Below are positions 26,559-41,495 of a stretch of DNA of 64,000 nt, piece by piece (the first letter of the stretch is position 1; every line of letters starts with the position of its first letter). The DNA is from Ichthyophthirius multifiliis (Eukaryota; Ciliophora; Oligohymenophorea; Hymenostomatida). The notes beneath the pieces are model-generated. The model did no database searches, had not been told where the DNA came from, and saw nothing but the letters and a program-made list of their open reading frames with translations. The stretch covers positions 51,001 to 115,000 of the forward strand of contig NW_004085906.1 in the NCBI RefSeq assembly GCF_000220395.1, read 5' to 3'. The position numbers and the translations under genes are program-made.

Positions 26559-27132
26559 TTCTATTTTTCTTATTTAATTTTTCGAAACTAGAAAATTATT
26601 ATTTGTAATGTTTTTCATAGATTATATTTATGTTGGTTATTAAATTTTAATACTTTATGTTTAAGGCCTTATTTCTTCTTTTTTTTATAACCAATTACTA
26701 GAAGTTATTAATGCCCAAGGTTTTCCTTAAGTTTTTAAAGCAGACATAGTTTAAATTTTCCCAATTTTTAAATCACTATTTGTTAATATTTTCTATTATG
26801 TAAGAAATTATTTATATGAATTACTATTATTATTTATTAACACCTAATTTAAATATAATTATTATTTTAAAATACTCATAAATGGATGCTATTCAATTTC
26901 TTCTAAAGTGGGTCTGCGTAAAGGGTCTAATACTAAAATTTTATTTATTAAATCTTTAGCATTATCAGTAATATATATATTTTCTGGGAAATTATATTAA
27001 TTCTACTTTATTCGTTTATATGTAGTTTTGACATCAGGAGTTTCAAATGGTGGCTGATAATTATTAAAAAATTTAAATGTATAAAAATTTAAAAAAATAT
27101 ATAATTATATGAATATACAATAATAAAATATA

Positions 27133-27182
<50 letters not shown>

Positions 27183-27868
27183 ATTACTTTTCCTATTAAA
27201 AGTGTATAAATTATTACCCCTAAAGACCATATATCTACTTGGAAAGAATGTCCGTTTTTTCCATCTATAATTTCAGGAGCTATGTAGTTTGGAGTACCAC
27301 ATATAGTGTGTTTTTTTTCAGACATATGTTCTAGTTTAGTTGCTAATCCAAAATCTCCTAATTTTATTTCGTTTTTGCTGTTTAGAAATAAATTGCTTAG
27401 TTTTAAATCTCTATGTATAACTCTATTTGAGTGTAAATATTTGAGTACCTTAACAATTTAATGTGTATATGTAACTACTTCTTACTCGTTTAGTCTTTTT
27501 TGTTTTTTCATATATTCGTTTAGTGTGTTGTTTGGGCATATTTCTAATAATATATAGACGTTTTCACTATCTTCGAAAACATGTTCGAATAATACTACAT
27601 GATAATGAAAAAGACTTTTGTGAATTTTTATTTCGGATATTAATTTGGAACGAGCTCTGTTCTTTACTAAAGTTTATTTAGGAATTATTTTCGCCGCTAA
27701 TGCTTTTTTAGAATCTAAACTTGTAACTTCGTAACATTTTGCGAAACCTCCTTTCCCTAATATTCGACCTTTTATGTATTTTTTTATTATTTAGTCTCCG
27801 TTTGATTTTGTTATTTTTTCTTCGATTATATTTTATTGTTTATCTTACATATTATCAGCTTCTGACAT
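25859..27868 (-). CDS. PLK: Polo-like kinase
   Basis: Two exons, 27188-27868 and 25859-27053, predict about 625 residues. The kinase domain has the PLK-type loop [15 protein letters not shown], the catalytic loop [16 protein letters not shown], and the T-loop [13 protein letters not shown], all intact. The C-terminal half has two polo boxes: [20 protein letters not shown], then [15 protein letters not shown] with RLKYTKEI. PLKs phosphorylate cell-cycle proteins and dock on primed substrates through the polo boxes. The linker contains a pure-TAA polyglutamine tract. Exon 2 is in frame only if one T is added to each of two runs on the plus strand, T8 at 26679-26686 and T7 at 26135-26141. The intron holds a TA microsatellite (27142-27172). 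Confidence 0.93.
26503..26556 (-). repeat. TAA trinucleotide repeat encoding polyglutamine
   Basis: About 18 units; in the polo-box frame of the Polo-like kinase they read as TAA codons, that is glutamine in the ciliate code. The tract lies just upstream of the first polo box. Confidence 0.8.
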
Positions 27869-30685
27869 TTTTTATCTTATTATTTTATATATATTTAAAT
27901 ATATATGTATTTTTCTTTTTTTTTTTTATGTTTTTAGTTTATATTTTTTAATAAAAAAAAAAATATAATAAAATAATAAAAAAGAAAATTATTATAATAA
28001 AAAAAAAAAAATTAAAATGAAATTCAAATAAGTTATATTCTTTTTTTAAATTTTTTTAATTATAAATTGATAATTAAAATAATCTAAAAATGTATTTTGG
28101 TTGTTTTTATATATTTATTTATATATAATATTTTAATCCTATTTTTTTATTTATTTATTTTTGAACAAATTAACAGTTAACTTTTATTAAATGAATTTTA
28201 TTATATTAATATTTATTTTATTAATAAATATAAATAAAAGTAATACATAAATTATTATAAATATAAATTAATAGCAATACAATAATATATATTATTGAGA
28301 ATATTAAAAATAAAAACACGATGTTATATTGCTTAGAAAAAAATATTAATAGTATCTAATTGAATTATCAATATATAATTTAAATTTATCATAACTATCT
28401 TTATTTATTTATATTAATTATTATTATTCATAATAAATTAATTTCTATTTTATATTGTTATTGTTTCACAAAAAATAAAATTTATAGTTTATTATCACAA
28501 GTAAACTCAAAAATTTTAATAGTCATATTATCTAACATTTATTTCGAATATTTACTTCTAATACTTCAAGCTGCACTCGAAATAATTTTTAAAAGTCAAC
28601 GAAATTCTTATTATACTAAAATTAATATTAAATAATATAAAACCCTAATAATTAGAAGTAAATATAACTTTGAATATTTTTATTTAAAACAGACTTAATT
28701 ATTTCCAATAATTAAATTAATAATTTTAGATTTAATTTAAATATAAAAATCTATTTTTTTTTACAAGTTTTAAATATTCTTCCTAATATCCAATTCCTGT
28801 TTAGAATATTTTCATGATTATAATTTCTATTTATAAAAAAATTAACCAAATATTATTTAAATTATAAACTTCACTACAAATTTTTATATAAAATTTATTA
28901 AAATAGAAGATTATTAAAGTCTTTTATACTTTATACTATTTAGTAGCCTAAATCTATTATAAAAAAATAAATATTAAGTATTCTTTTCTGAGATATTTTT
29001 TATAAAAACAAGTTGATTTTTTTTATGTATTTTTGGATTATTTTATTAATTCCGTGATATTTATATTATTTATTATTGTAGTACATTTTCCTCTGTAGTA
29101 CTATTTTAAGATTATATTTTTTATAACTTTAAGTTTGTTTTTAAACTTGAAATTCCATATGATTTTATAATCGATATATTATTAAATCCAAAATATGATT
29201 ATATTATTTTAAAGAATTTATAATATTTATATTTTATGTATATTTAATTTAACAAATGGAATCTACTAGAATATCTTTTAATATACATTAAATTTTATTA
29301 TATCAAAATATAGTTTTTATTAAGATTTTTTATTTCAGAGTATATAGGAAAATTATTTCTTTTTATTATTATTATTATTTATTCTTTTTCTTTTTTATAA
29401 AGTTTAATAGATTAATTAACTAGAATAATAATGTTATATTGACTAGAAAATTCTCGTATTATTTTTAATTTTTAAATTCGATAAATTTAATGTTTTTGCA
29501 AGTAAAATCGGATTTTTTTTATCATAATTTTGTGCACTTTTATTAAATAATTTAAACTAATTTTTGTGTTTTTTGGTTTAGAAATAATACCATAAATGAA
29601 AAAAAAAATTAATAATTCGAAAAATATTTTTAATTATGTATTCTTTTTATTTTCTTTATTTAACTATATTATTTTAGAAATATTTATATATTTAATTTCT
29701 TTAAACTATATAATAATCTTTATTATTAATTATATCATTGTTATCAGCCAGAAGGCTATTGATTTCATTAAATTATTATATATATCTTAGTTTTAAGAAT
29801 TAAAAAATAAATGCTTACAATTTCTATTATTTATTTAACTTTTTTTTATTAATTAGTTACGAAAATTGTATTTATTATTTTAAATACAATTAAATAAAGT
29901 AAATATTTTCACAAAAGCCTTTTATATTTATCTATGTACTACAAAAATAATATTTTTATATTATATACTGATATTAAATTTTTATTTTTATATCCTATAC
30001 TGTTATGTAGTATTTATCCTTATAAAATTTATTTCAATTTAGGAAATAAATTTTAGTCATTATTTCAATATTTTTTATTATTTTAAATACTTTAGTTTCT
30101 ATTAAAGTTTAAATTTTCTTACTTAAGATTTTTTTATTTGTTTATAATCGAATAGTAATGATTTTCTTGTTTTTTTTTTTTTTAATTTTAATAAATAGAT
30201 GAATAATTTTTTTTTGTTATTAAATAAAATTAATTATTTCTTTTATATAATAAGGATTATATTTAATGAATAATTTCCATTTTTTTTATTTTTTTTAAAG
30301 AATCTTAATTTAAATATGATTTATTTATTTAATAGATAATTAGCTTTTAAAATTAACTCTCTATAAAGTTTTTATTTTTTTTCTAAGATCAATCATATAT
30401 ATATCATTTATTCAATAAATTGTACTTAATATAGTTTAATTGTTTTTACGTTAAATAAAAGAAAATTAAATAATTCTTTATTTTTTTAATAAAATAATTT
30501 TTTTTTTTATTAATATTTTTTTTTAATTTAAATAATTTTTTTTTTATTTTTTTTTTAAAAAAAAAACAAAAAAAACAAAAAAAACAAAAAATCGTTTAAA
30601 TTTCTTTTATATATAATATCAAATCTATAAGATAGTTATTTAATATATATATATATATATATATATTTTAAACAAAATAAATTAC

Positions 30686-30708
<23 letters not shown>
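27869..30708. other. Intergenic, AT-rich
   Basis: No supportable gene between the divergent Polo kinase and the RCC1-kinase gene. A 14-bp inverted repeat with arms at 28549-28562 and 28651-28664 is present, as is a run of A7-C units near 30570-30590 and AT tracts at 30640-30710 just before the next start codon. Frames here are open by chance. Confidence 0.5.
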
Positions 30709-30717
<9 letters not shown>

Positions 30718-33700
30718 TCAGATATAACTTAAGAAAGTCAAAGATATATAAGATAATCTTAATAAAACGAACAAAAGGAGAATTTTGTTCAACAGCAATA
30801 TTATCAATAGAATTAATATACTCAACAATAATAATAAATTCCAATGTAACCTTAATAATAACCTCTTTCTTATCGAATTAATACTGATTAATCAAAATCT
30901 CCTCGAAGAGAAAGCAGCAGCTTATCAAGAAGTTAAAGTGGAGCAAATAATTATTAATAATATACAGAAACATATTATTTAACAGGATGGGGAAATTCCA
31001 AAAGTGGTTAACTAAGTGCTTCTAAACTGACAACAAACGCCATCCAATCATTTGGAAATGGAATTATAAATATAAGTGGTGGAGAAAATCATACAATGAT
31101 AATAGATTGTAAGAAGCAAAAATATATATATATTATTTTTTAGCATTTTTTATTTTTTCTGTAATTTTTATTTTTTAAAAAAATGCCATAATCAATTTTT
31201 TCTTGCTTTTTTTTTGTTGGATTGCGTTTTTTAAAAAAAAAAAATACAGAAAAAATCTAATGTTAAAAAATAATATATACTTTTTTAACAAAAAAAAATA
31301 AAAGAAAAATAAGAATTATATGCATGTGGAAACAATTTATATGGTTAATTGGGTATAGAGGGTGCTAATATAATAATGAAACCAACAATAATACCTGTAA
31401 AAAATAAATAAAAATTATAAAAAGATATATATATATATATAAAGCATCTTAAAGATATAAAAATATCAATGGTAAGTTGTGGTTCAGATCATACATTTGC
31501 ACTAACTAATAAAGGCGAAGTATATTGCTGGGGTTTAAATTTAAAAGGATAATTAGGTATAGGAAATTTCGAAAGTTAACACTAACCTGTTTTAGTGTAT
31601 TCTTTATTACCTTTTGGTTAAAATAATTAAAAAGTTAAAAAGAAACAAGAGGAGAAAAACGCTGATTTAACAAATCATAAAAGACTTAAAAGTTCTAATG
31701 ACTTGCCTTTAAATTCTGAGGAGAATTGCTTAAAAGAAAGGTCAAATTCTATCGAAAACATGATGGAATAATTGAATACTATAAAATAAATTTCTAATAA
31801 AACTCTAAAAAATTCCAATAATTATAACATTTTCGGAGGAAGTGATGTTTTGACTGAAATTGTACTTGGAAATGATGAAGTTGTGACTAATATGTCGTGT
31901 GGAACACTCCATACAATTGTTTTAACCAATAAAAATAGAATGTTCTCTACTGGTTATGGTGAAACTTATGCTTTAGGACATGGTGATAAATAGACTTTGT
32001 GTTAGTTTAAATATATTAATACTATGTAGAAGTTTTAGCCTTCTTATGGAAAAAATTCGACTGATTTATCACCTAAAATTGAAAAAATAGATAAGATTTC
32101 ATGCGGGTTAACACATTCGTGTTGTATTATGGGAGGAAAAGCCTTTATGTGGGGAATTTTGGGATAGAAAGAGTCTCTTATTTTCTAAACTCCGACCGAA
32201 GTTGAATTTTAATAAGGAAATAATAACTCTTTTAATATTATAGATGCTAAAGCAGGAGATTGTTTTACTTTGTTTTTAAATAATAAAGGAGAAGCATATA
32301 CTATTGGGGAAAATATAGATGGATAATTATGTACAGAAATAATTAAAAATAATAATTTTAATAATTATTATGAATATCCAATTAAAGTTTAAAATATACC
32401 AATAATAAATTAAGTAATTTATAAAATATAACAAATAGATATATTTTCATATTTATATTTAAACAAAAATAGATTGCCGTAGGAAAGAATCATTGTCTTG
32501 TTGTTTCTGCTGATTTTAAAAATATATATGGATGGGGAGCTAATTGCTATGGTTAAGTAACTGGTAGATTAACAAAAAATACATAAATTATATCTGCAGT
32601 TAAAGTGTAATAATTAAGTTCTGAAATAAAGGATATTAAAATAATATGCGGAGCATACCATACTATGATGCTGTGTAATAAAGGACTTTCTGGAAAGGAG
32701 TTTATATAGAAAGAAGATGAAATTTAAAATAGTTAAAGTGGAAATATTAATAATAATAATAATGAAGAATTGGATAAAATAAAGAAATAGAATTAAGTTG
32801 AAAATGAAAAATAATAAAAAAAAATCGAAGAATCTCAAAAAGAAGTGGAAGCCTTGACTAAAATGAATATAAATTTAATAAAAAGTCAGGAAAAATTACA
32901 AAAGGAGTTTAAAATTAAAGAAATCGATTATTAAAAATAACTTAAAGAAATGTAAAAATTAATAAAATCTCAAGAATAAACCTTAAACGGAGGTCAAAAC
33001 TAAGAAAATGTACCTAAATTCGAAATTAAAGGTTTGGAAAAATATTCTGGTAAAAACTTGAATTTTAGAACTTTTAATAGTAATTTAGAAATAGAATTTT
33101 CTGAATTATAAATCGAAAAATAAATATCAGAAGGGGGCTATGGGATTATTTATAGAGCCAAATGGAGAGAAACTACTGTCGCAGTTAAAAAATTCAAAAT
33201 AGATTCAATTACGGAAAGTAATATTAGAGATTTCCTTTCAGAATGTCATGCAATGGAAGCTTTGAGGCATCCAAATATAGTCATGTTTTTAGGCGCCTGT
33301 ACTAAACCTCCTAATTTTTGTATTATTTTGGAATTCTGTCATAGAGGAAGTCTTTGGAGTTTACTTTAGAATCATGAAATAGCGTTATCCTGGGAAGAAA
33401 GAAGGAAAATTGCAATAGACGCAGCAAAAGGGGTACATTATTTACACTCTTGTAATCCACCAGTACTTCATAGAGATTTGAAAAGCTTGAATTTATTATT
33501 AGATGATAATTTGACTTGTAAATTAGCTGATTTTGGATGGACAAAAGCTATGGATAATTATATGTCAAATAGAATAGGTAATTTTTTTTAAAAAAAAAAA
33601 TAAAATAAAATAAAAATAATTATATTTAATTATGTTAAAATTATATTAATAAAATAATAGGTACATATTAATGGATGGCTCCAGAAGTAATTTCTTCAAA

Positions 33701-34382
33701 TAGTTATACCGAAAAAGCTGATGTTTTTAGTTATGGGATTATTTTATGGGAAATATCATCTAGAGAACCTCCTTATAGAAGTAAATATATATGTAAAAAA
33801 TTAATATATTTTTATATAAATAAAGATAAATCTGGATAAACTGTTTCTGTTGAAGTACTTTAAAATGATTTAAGACCAAGTATTCCTAAAAAAACACCAG
33901 AAGGTTTTTGTAATTTAATGAAAAGATGTTGGGTAATAATTTACAGAAAAATATATTATTAATTAATTATAAAATTAAATATAAATAAAAAAATAGGTAT
34001 TTATTATAGATATATTTAATTATAATATAAAATAAAAACAAAAAAAATTATCAATAATTCTTAATATATATAATTAATTTTTTATATTTATTTTTATTAT
34101 TAATATATTATATTTTTTTTTTATTAATAATTATTTTATAATGTAATCTGTTTATATATTATAAAATAATAAATATATATTAATTTATAGATTTATATAT
34201 TTATATTAATATAATTTATATATATATATATATTTATATATTTATATATTTATATATTTATATAATTATTTTTATTTTTATTTTATTTATTAATTTTTTC
34301 TACATAATAGGATAGAGATCCTTAAAAAAGACCTTCTTTTAAAGAAATTATTAGAATTTTAGAAACAATTTCATTAAAATGA
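30709..34382 (+). CDS. RCC1-repeat protein fused to a C-terminal TKL kinase
   Basis: Seven exons splice fully in phase: 30709-31108, 31314-31396, 31445-32413, 32473-33577, 33661-33780, 33826-33932 and 34311-34382, giving 951 residues. After a Q/S-rich N-terminus there are RCC1 blades: [47 protein letters not shown] and [10 protein letters not shown] charged coiled coil follows at roughly residues 600-690. The kinase domain has the loop [35 protein letters not shown] and YQWMAPEVI, ending in CWDRDPQKRPSF. The catalytic lysine, HRD and DFG are present, so it should be active. RCC1 propellers bind proteins or chromatin; the kinase substrate is unknown. No frameshift is seen. Confidence 0.93.
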
Positions 34383-34694
34383 TGATTAATTATATTTTTT
34401 TTTACATATATTTTATTATTTAATAATTTTTTTTGATTAAATGTATATTTTTTTATATTGAACAAATTTTTTTTATGAAATATAATTTTAACTGAAAATT
34501 CTTATTTTATTTTTTATAATTAATTTAATATTAATAATGTCTATTTTAAATAAAAATTAATCAAATAAATATTTTTTCAATAAAATATGCATATATAAAA
34601 TAAAAATATAATTATTTTTTTTAATAAAAAAACACTGTATTATTTTATCTAAAAAAATAAATATTATAAAACTTTAAATTAAAAAAAAACTAAA

Positions 34695-35659
34695 ATGCAC
34701 AAAGTTTCCAATTCTTATCCAAATCTAGATCGTAAACATAATTAAGAAAAAGCTTAAGAAAGAAATAAAACTTACATAAAATAATAATCATTATCGGCAA
34801 ATTAATTAATTTTCCAAACAAATCATTAATAAAAAAATAAAAACTAATCCAGTTTATATTTTCGAAAATTTAATTAAAACAGTTTACAATCATTCGGACA
34901 AAATTCTACTAAATACATAACTTTATCAACCACAAGTCATTTAAGTAATGCTTTATAGAATAAATAAGATAATGTTTTTCTCGAATTATTGAAATAATAG
35001 TAAAAATCTTCTCAAAATTTAACATAAATAGAAAATATAGCTGCATAATCTTTCTATTATATTGATAATAATGAAATTTAAAGTGTAAAAGAGTTCATGT
35101 ATAGGTTCGAAAAATTTAATAAATATCGCTAATATGAAAAAGCTAAATTCTAAAAAGATACAAAAAAATAACAAATTGAACAAATATAAGAAGTTTTAAA
35201 AAAAAGATATTAAGAAGCAAGATTTTAACAAAAAAAATTGAAATAAAAAAATAAATAATAAAAACTAAAGAATAATTAAATGAGAAAGAAGTCGAAAATA
35301 AAACTTTAAAAGATCTATCAAAATATGCTTTTGTAGATTAAAAACTTACTTATAGATAATCTTGTAATTAAATAATTGCATTTAATAAAGTAGGTGAATT
35401 ATAATAAATGAAATTTAATAAAATCTAAAAAGAAATAAATTAATCTTTATCCAAAATTAATACTCCGTTTAAATTTTAACATTAGTTTAATATGTTTTTG
35501 TAAAGGAAAAAGTAGTTTTTTTCAAAATAATTTGATTAGAATAAATTTATTAGTTGGGCTATTTTTGAATAAATTCCGGTTGGTTTTTTAACCAAAACAC
35601 CTAATTTTTAAAAATATTATGAAAATAAATAGGATGATTTTAAGAATATTTAAAAATGA
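34695..35659 (+). CDS. Hypothetical K/Q-rich coiled-coil protein
   Basis: Starts MHKVSNSYPNLDRKHNQEK at 34695 and ends DDFKNIQK before TGA 35657-35659; about 321 residues. The middle (VKEFMYRFEKFNKYRQYEKAK) has strong coiled-coil character. The frame breaks once at an A7 run near 35247; one added A joins the N-terminal frame to the C-terminal block DLSKYAFVDQKLTYRQSC. No domain is recognised. It lies 312 bp downstream of the RCC1-kinase gene on the same strand. Confidence 0.7.
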
Positions 35660-37752
35660 GAATATTAAATATTTCTTATTTTAATAGAAATGATATGAAT
35701 AAATATTTTTTAATATTTTTAAAATAAATTATTTTAAATTGAATTTTTTATTTATATTAATTAAACTATTAATTAAACTTTTATAAAAAAACTAATTTGT
35801 ATATTATTAATTGTTGTTTATTTTGAAAAAAAATAAATTTTTATAAATAAATATTAATAAATAAAATTAAAATTATATATATTTTAATTTACTATATTAA
35901 TAAATATTTTTATAAATTTAAATTTTTCAACTAAATATCTTTTTTAATAATAATTAATAAATCAATTTTTAATAAAGAAAAGATAATATATATATATATA
36001 TTTATATATATATTTTATATATACTTATAAATATATATTTTCTATTCTTAATAATTCAATTCTTTTTAAAAAATTTGAACTCATAATATAAATCTAAAGA
36101 AAATTTACAGAAATTCAATAAAATATAAATTGTTATATTTTTATAAAATTTATACCATAATTATATTTATTATATATTAAATTAATAATTATATATATTT
36201 TAAATCTAATATTATAAATAACATTTAATTACTATATTTTTTATTTTTGCTTCAATAACATGATATAATTTTTTTTTTTTTATCAACTATTTTTTTTTAG
36301 TTATTTATATATAACGAAAAATACTAATTAAATAATTTTATAATAAATAATTAATTAACAAAAAACACTTAAAGAATCTAAATTTAGAATTAAATTAAGC
36401 TTAACTTCTATTCTTTGATTTTAAAATCTTTCATTTTAACTTTGTAATTTATTTATTTTTAAAAAACAATAATTATTATTTTTTATATAAAAATTAAATA
36501 TTTACAAGAAATTTAAACTAATTTCTTAAATTAAGTTACACTCTTAAAAAAAAATTACTTAACTTTATTAATTAAGTATATTATTTGTTAAGCTTTTATT
36601 ATATTATTTTTTTTTTACAAATTTTTTTTTTATAAGAATAAAATTTTTATTATATAAATTTACTTGAATTTCAAATATAGTTAAAAATTTTTTTTTTTAG
36701 ATTTAAACATTAAAAATAAAAATTATATGTACTTAATTTAATTACTATATATATATATATATATATATTTAATTTTCTAAATATTAAAATAAAATACTTT
36801 TCAATTTAAATAAATTTTTTTCTTATATATAAATTTTTTTTTATTTTATTTAAAAAAATAAATTAATTTTTGATTACAATTATTAAATAAATATACTATC
36901 AAAAATATATTAAAATTATTTTTATATATTTATTAAATTCATTATTATATCTTTCACAATAGTAAATATAAATTAATATTTTACAAAAACCCTTGAAATA
37001 TTTATAAACAATATATTAGTTTATCTTTCGTTTGTATTTAAAAGTGTTATTAATTTATCTTTCTATTTTAGAAAATCAAGATAATATTTGATCTAAATAA
37101 CTAAATAAAAGCATCTAAACAACTAAATAAAAGTCTCATTCTATTATTTATTTTCATATTAATTATTATTTATAGTTAAGAATGAATTTAAATATTCATA
37201 ATCATTATTGCTAAAATATGTAAAAAATAAAAACATTAATATTGAAACAAAAATAAAAATTAATGTTAGTTTTTTTTCAAAACAAAATGCAATAAATTCA
37301 ATAAATTATTATTTATGACTTTAACATTTTTATTTGAAATGATTAATCATTTATTTTTAAATAAATGTATATTTTCTTTGGATATAAATATTTTTATTAT
37401 AAGAATATTTTAATTGAATAATATTTTTTATAATTTTATAAAAAACGTTATGTATATTTATGAAAAATAAATATTAGTTTTTTTTGTTTTATAATAATAA
37501 GCGTTATTATTGCAAATATTATATTTATTTTTATTATTTCAATAAGAAATATTAATTATTTTTCTATTAATTTTAATATAAAAAACTTACAAAAAAATCT
37601 TTGATAAATCATTATATATATAAATTAAAAAATAATATAATTTTTTTTTTTTTTTATTCTAAAAAAAAAATTAAAATATTTTATTTTTAATTAGATAATT
37701 TTATTATAAGCTTATATAATTTATAAATAGAAATAATATATATTTATTTGTT
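35660..37752. other. Intergenic, AT-rich
   Basis: No gene recognised. Near-pure A/T with AT tracts around 35990-36020 and 36750-36770. A repeated word CTAAATAAAAG occurs near 37100-37130. Confidence 0.5.
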
Positions 37753-38406
37753 TCATATATTTTTTTAAAAAAATGCTTTAAATTCTTCAAAACTCATTTA
37801 ATCATTTGAAACACCACAAAATTTCAAAACATCTAAAAAATAAATATTAAAAAATAGGAAAAAAAAAAAAAAAAACTTTATATTTCATCCTAATTTGTTT
37901 TATCATTAAAAATTTCGAAAATATTTTTTATTTTTTTAGAATCAATATTAGCATCTCTTAATATATATTTTTTTATTATAAAAATAAATATTAATTTATA
38001 ATAATTGTTTACTCTGTATAATCAAATTAATGGAAACAATTTAATAATAATTCTTCTTAAAGATCTTTATTACTCATACATTCATTAAAATAATTACAAA
38101 ACTCTTTAAAACTAAGCATAGTTTTATTATTTGGAAAATATTTTAATTCAATCATTTCATCTTTATCATTTTATCTTTTATTTATTCATATAATTATTTA
38201 TTTGTATTATAAGTAAATATATATTTTTTACTATTGTAAAACTCCATTTTTTTTTATTTTTCAGCTTCTTCATTCTAATAATTATCTTTTAAACTTTCTA
38301 ACTAATAAATTAATTAATTTATTTATTTTATATCTATTTCTCCATCCTAATTAGGGTTAAATAAATTAAAAATATTTTTTAATTCTAAATTATCTTCGTT
38401 ATTCAT
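37753..38406 (-). CDS. EF-hand protein of the calmodulin/centrin type, divergent
   Basis: Starts MNNEDNLELKNIFNLF at 38406. The first loop, NPNQDGEIDIKQ, is a good EF-hand (acidic and Asn ligands, glycine at position 6). Later segments resemble degenerate hands: LKYFPNNKTMLSFKEFCNYF, then IKNIFEIFNDKTNQDEIQSF and VSNDQMSFEEFKAF. It ends at TGA 37753-37755. Introns separate the hands and their exact edges are not all resolved. Only the first site looks able to bind calcium well. The total size fits a four-hand protein, but a particular ortholog cannot be named. Confidence 0.7.
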
Positions 38407-38560
38407 TTTTTTATTATTATTTTTAAAAAAATTAATATTAATATTAATTTTAAATATTTAATTAACTAATGAAAATAATAGTAATAGTCATTTTATATAT
38501 TTATTAATTAAAAAAAAAATATATATATATAGAATAAAAAAATTATAATTTAAAAAAAAA

Positions 38561-39119
38561 ATGATTATCAGGAAGCCAACTAAAATCGAATTAAAGCACG
38601 AAGAAGATTACGAAGAATACGAATAATACAAAGAAGAATAAAATGAAAACAATAAATTAAGCAGAAATTAGGATTCCGCATTTGGATCTGATTTCGGAAT
38701 CACTTTAAGTACAAACAATAGAACATCATTAAATTAGCAATTTTAATAAAATCGAAATAATGATAGAAGTTTTTTGGGAGAACCTTTTTAAAATCCATTT
38801 TAAAATGCATTTTAACATGAATCGAATTTTAGATAATAATAGAACGTATAATAATTCGATTAGTAATTTTTTATTAAAAATAAAATATATTAATATTATA
38901 TATAGTCTTTAATAAAGTGCTAATTTAAATTCGAATGTACCCGGAGCAATTAATTATAGTTCTATTAATTAAGGATCTTTTGAAAGATTTTAAAATGGTA
39001 TTAGTAATCCTGATAATGGATAAATTAATTAAATATTTTCGGCTTTAATGGGAGGTGTAGGAAGAATTTCTTAAAATGGGAATAATAATAATCCTTCTTC
39101 TTTGAATACTTCGAGTTGA
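38561..39119 (+). CDS. CDC26: CDC26-like subunit of the anaphase-promoting complex
   Basis: Two exons, 38561-38862 and 38906-39119, join in phase to give 171 residues. The N-terminus MIIRKPTKIELKHEEDYEEY matches the conserved CDC26 start (basic R-K-P-T, then an acidic helix), the segment that inserts into the APC6/CDC16 TPR groove in other eukaryotes. The rest is N/Q/S/F-rich and probably disordered, making the protein about twice the usual size. Only the first 25 residues support the name. Confidence 0.7.
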
Positions 39120-39343
39120 TTTTATTTATTAATTTTTATTAAATAATATGTTTTTTGTTTTTTTTTTTCTAATATTTCAAATATTTAATAATTTTTTTTT
39201 TTTATATATATAATTTATAATTTATTATTTCATTTATTTTTTTTATATCAAATTAATTTTTTATTTTAAATGAAAAAATACACAAAAAAACTCAGATCTT
39301 TTTTTCGATAAATTTATTCAAAAAAATAAATAATAAAAAAAAA

Positions 39344-40784
<1,441 letters not shown>

Positions 40785-41400
40785 TTATTATTATTATTAT
40801 TTTACATTTTTTATATAAACTTATATTTATATGATTCTTATTATATAAATCATAACAAGGCTTGAAAAAATATAAAATAAATATTAATATATTTTATTTT
40901 TATAATATATATTAATAATTAAAAATTAAAGAGATAAAATACATTAATTCTTCTAGTTTTAAATAAAAATAATTAGCATTTTTAGTAATAAATTCATATG
41001 TTTTATTTTATTATATAATATAAAATATTTTATTTAGAAATAACTAATTCTTATATAATCCAAATTTTTTTTTGAAAAAAATTATTATAAAATAAAAATT
41101 TATAAAAATAACAAAGTAAAATAATAATTAATTTATATTATATAATTAAATAGAAAATAATATTTATATATAAAACTGGAAATAAATATTTTAAATTTAA
41201 ATAGCATTTTAAAAAGAAATAAATTATTAATTAAAGGTTTTTTTATATAAAAAAGTATTATGTAAAATAATAATAAAATAAGAATAATTTTAATTTTTAT
41301 AAAATATTTAATAATTAAGAAATAAACAAAATAATAAATATATATAATTAAATAAATTAATTGTTTTAATAATAATTAAATACATTAATTATTAATGTGT

Positions 41401-41433
<33 letters not shown>

Positions 41434-41495
41434 AAAAAAAATTAATAATTAAATTCAAAAATCATTGTAAAATAAAAAATAAATTAAAATAATAT
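40785..41495. other. Intergenic, AT-rich
   Basis: No gene seen between the convergent RBBP4 and VPS24 stops. Contains an ATT run near 40786-40802 and an AT tract near 41404-41424. Confidence 0.6.
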
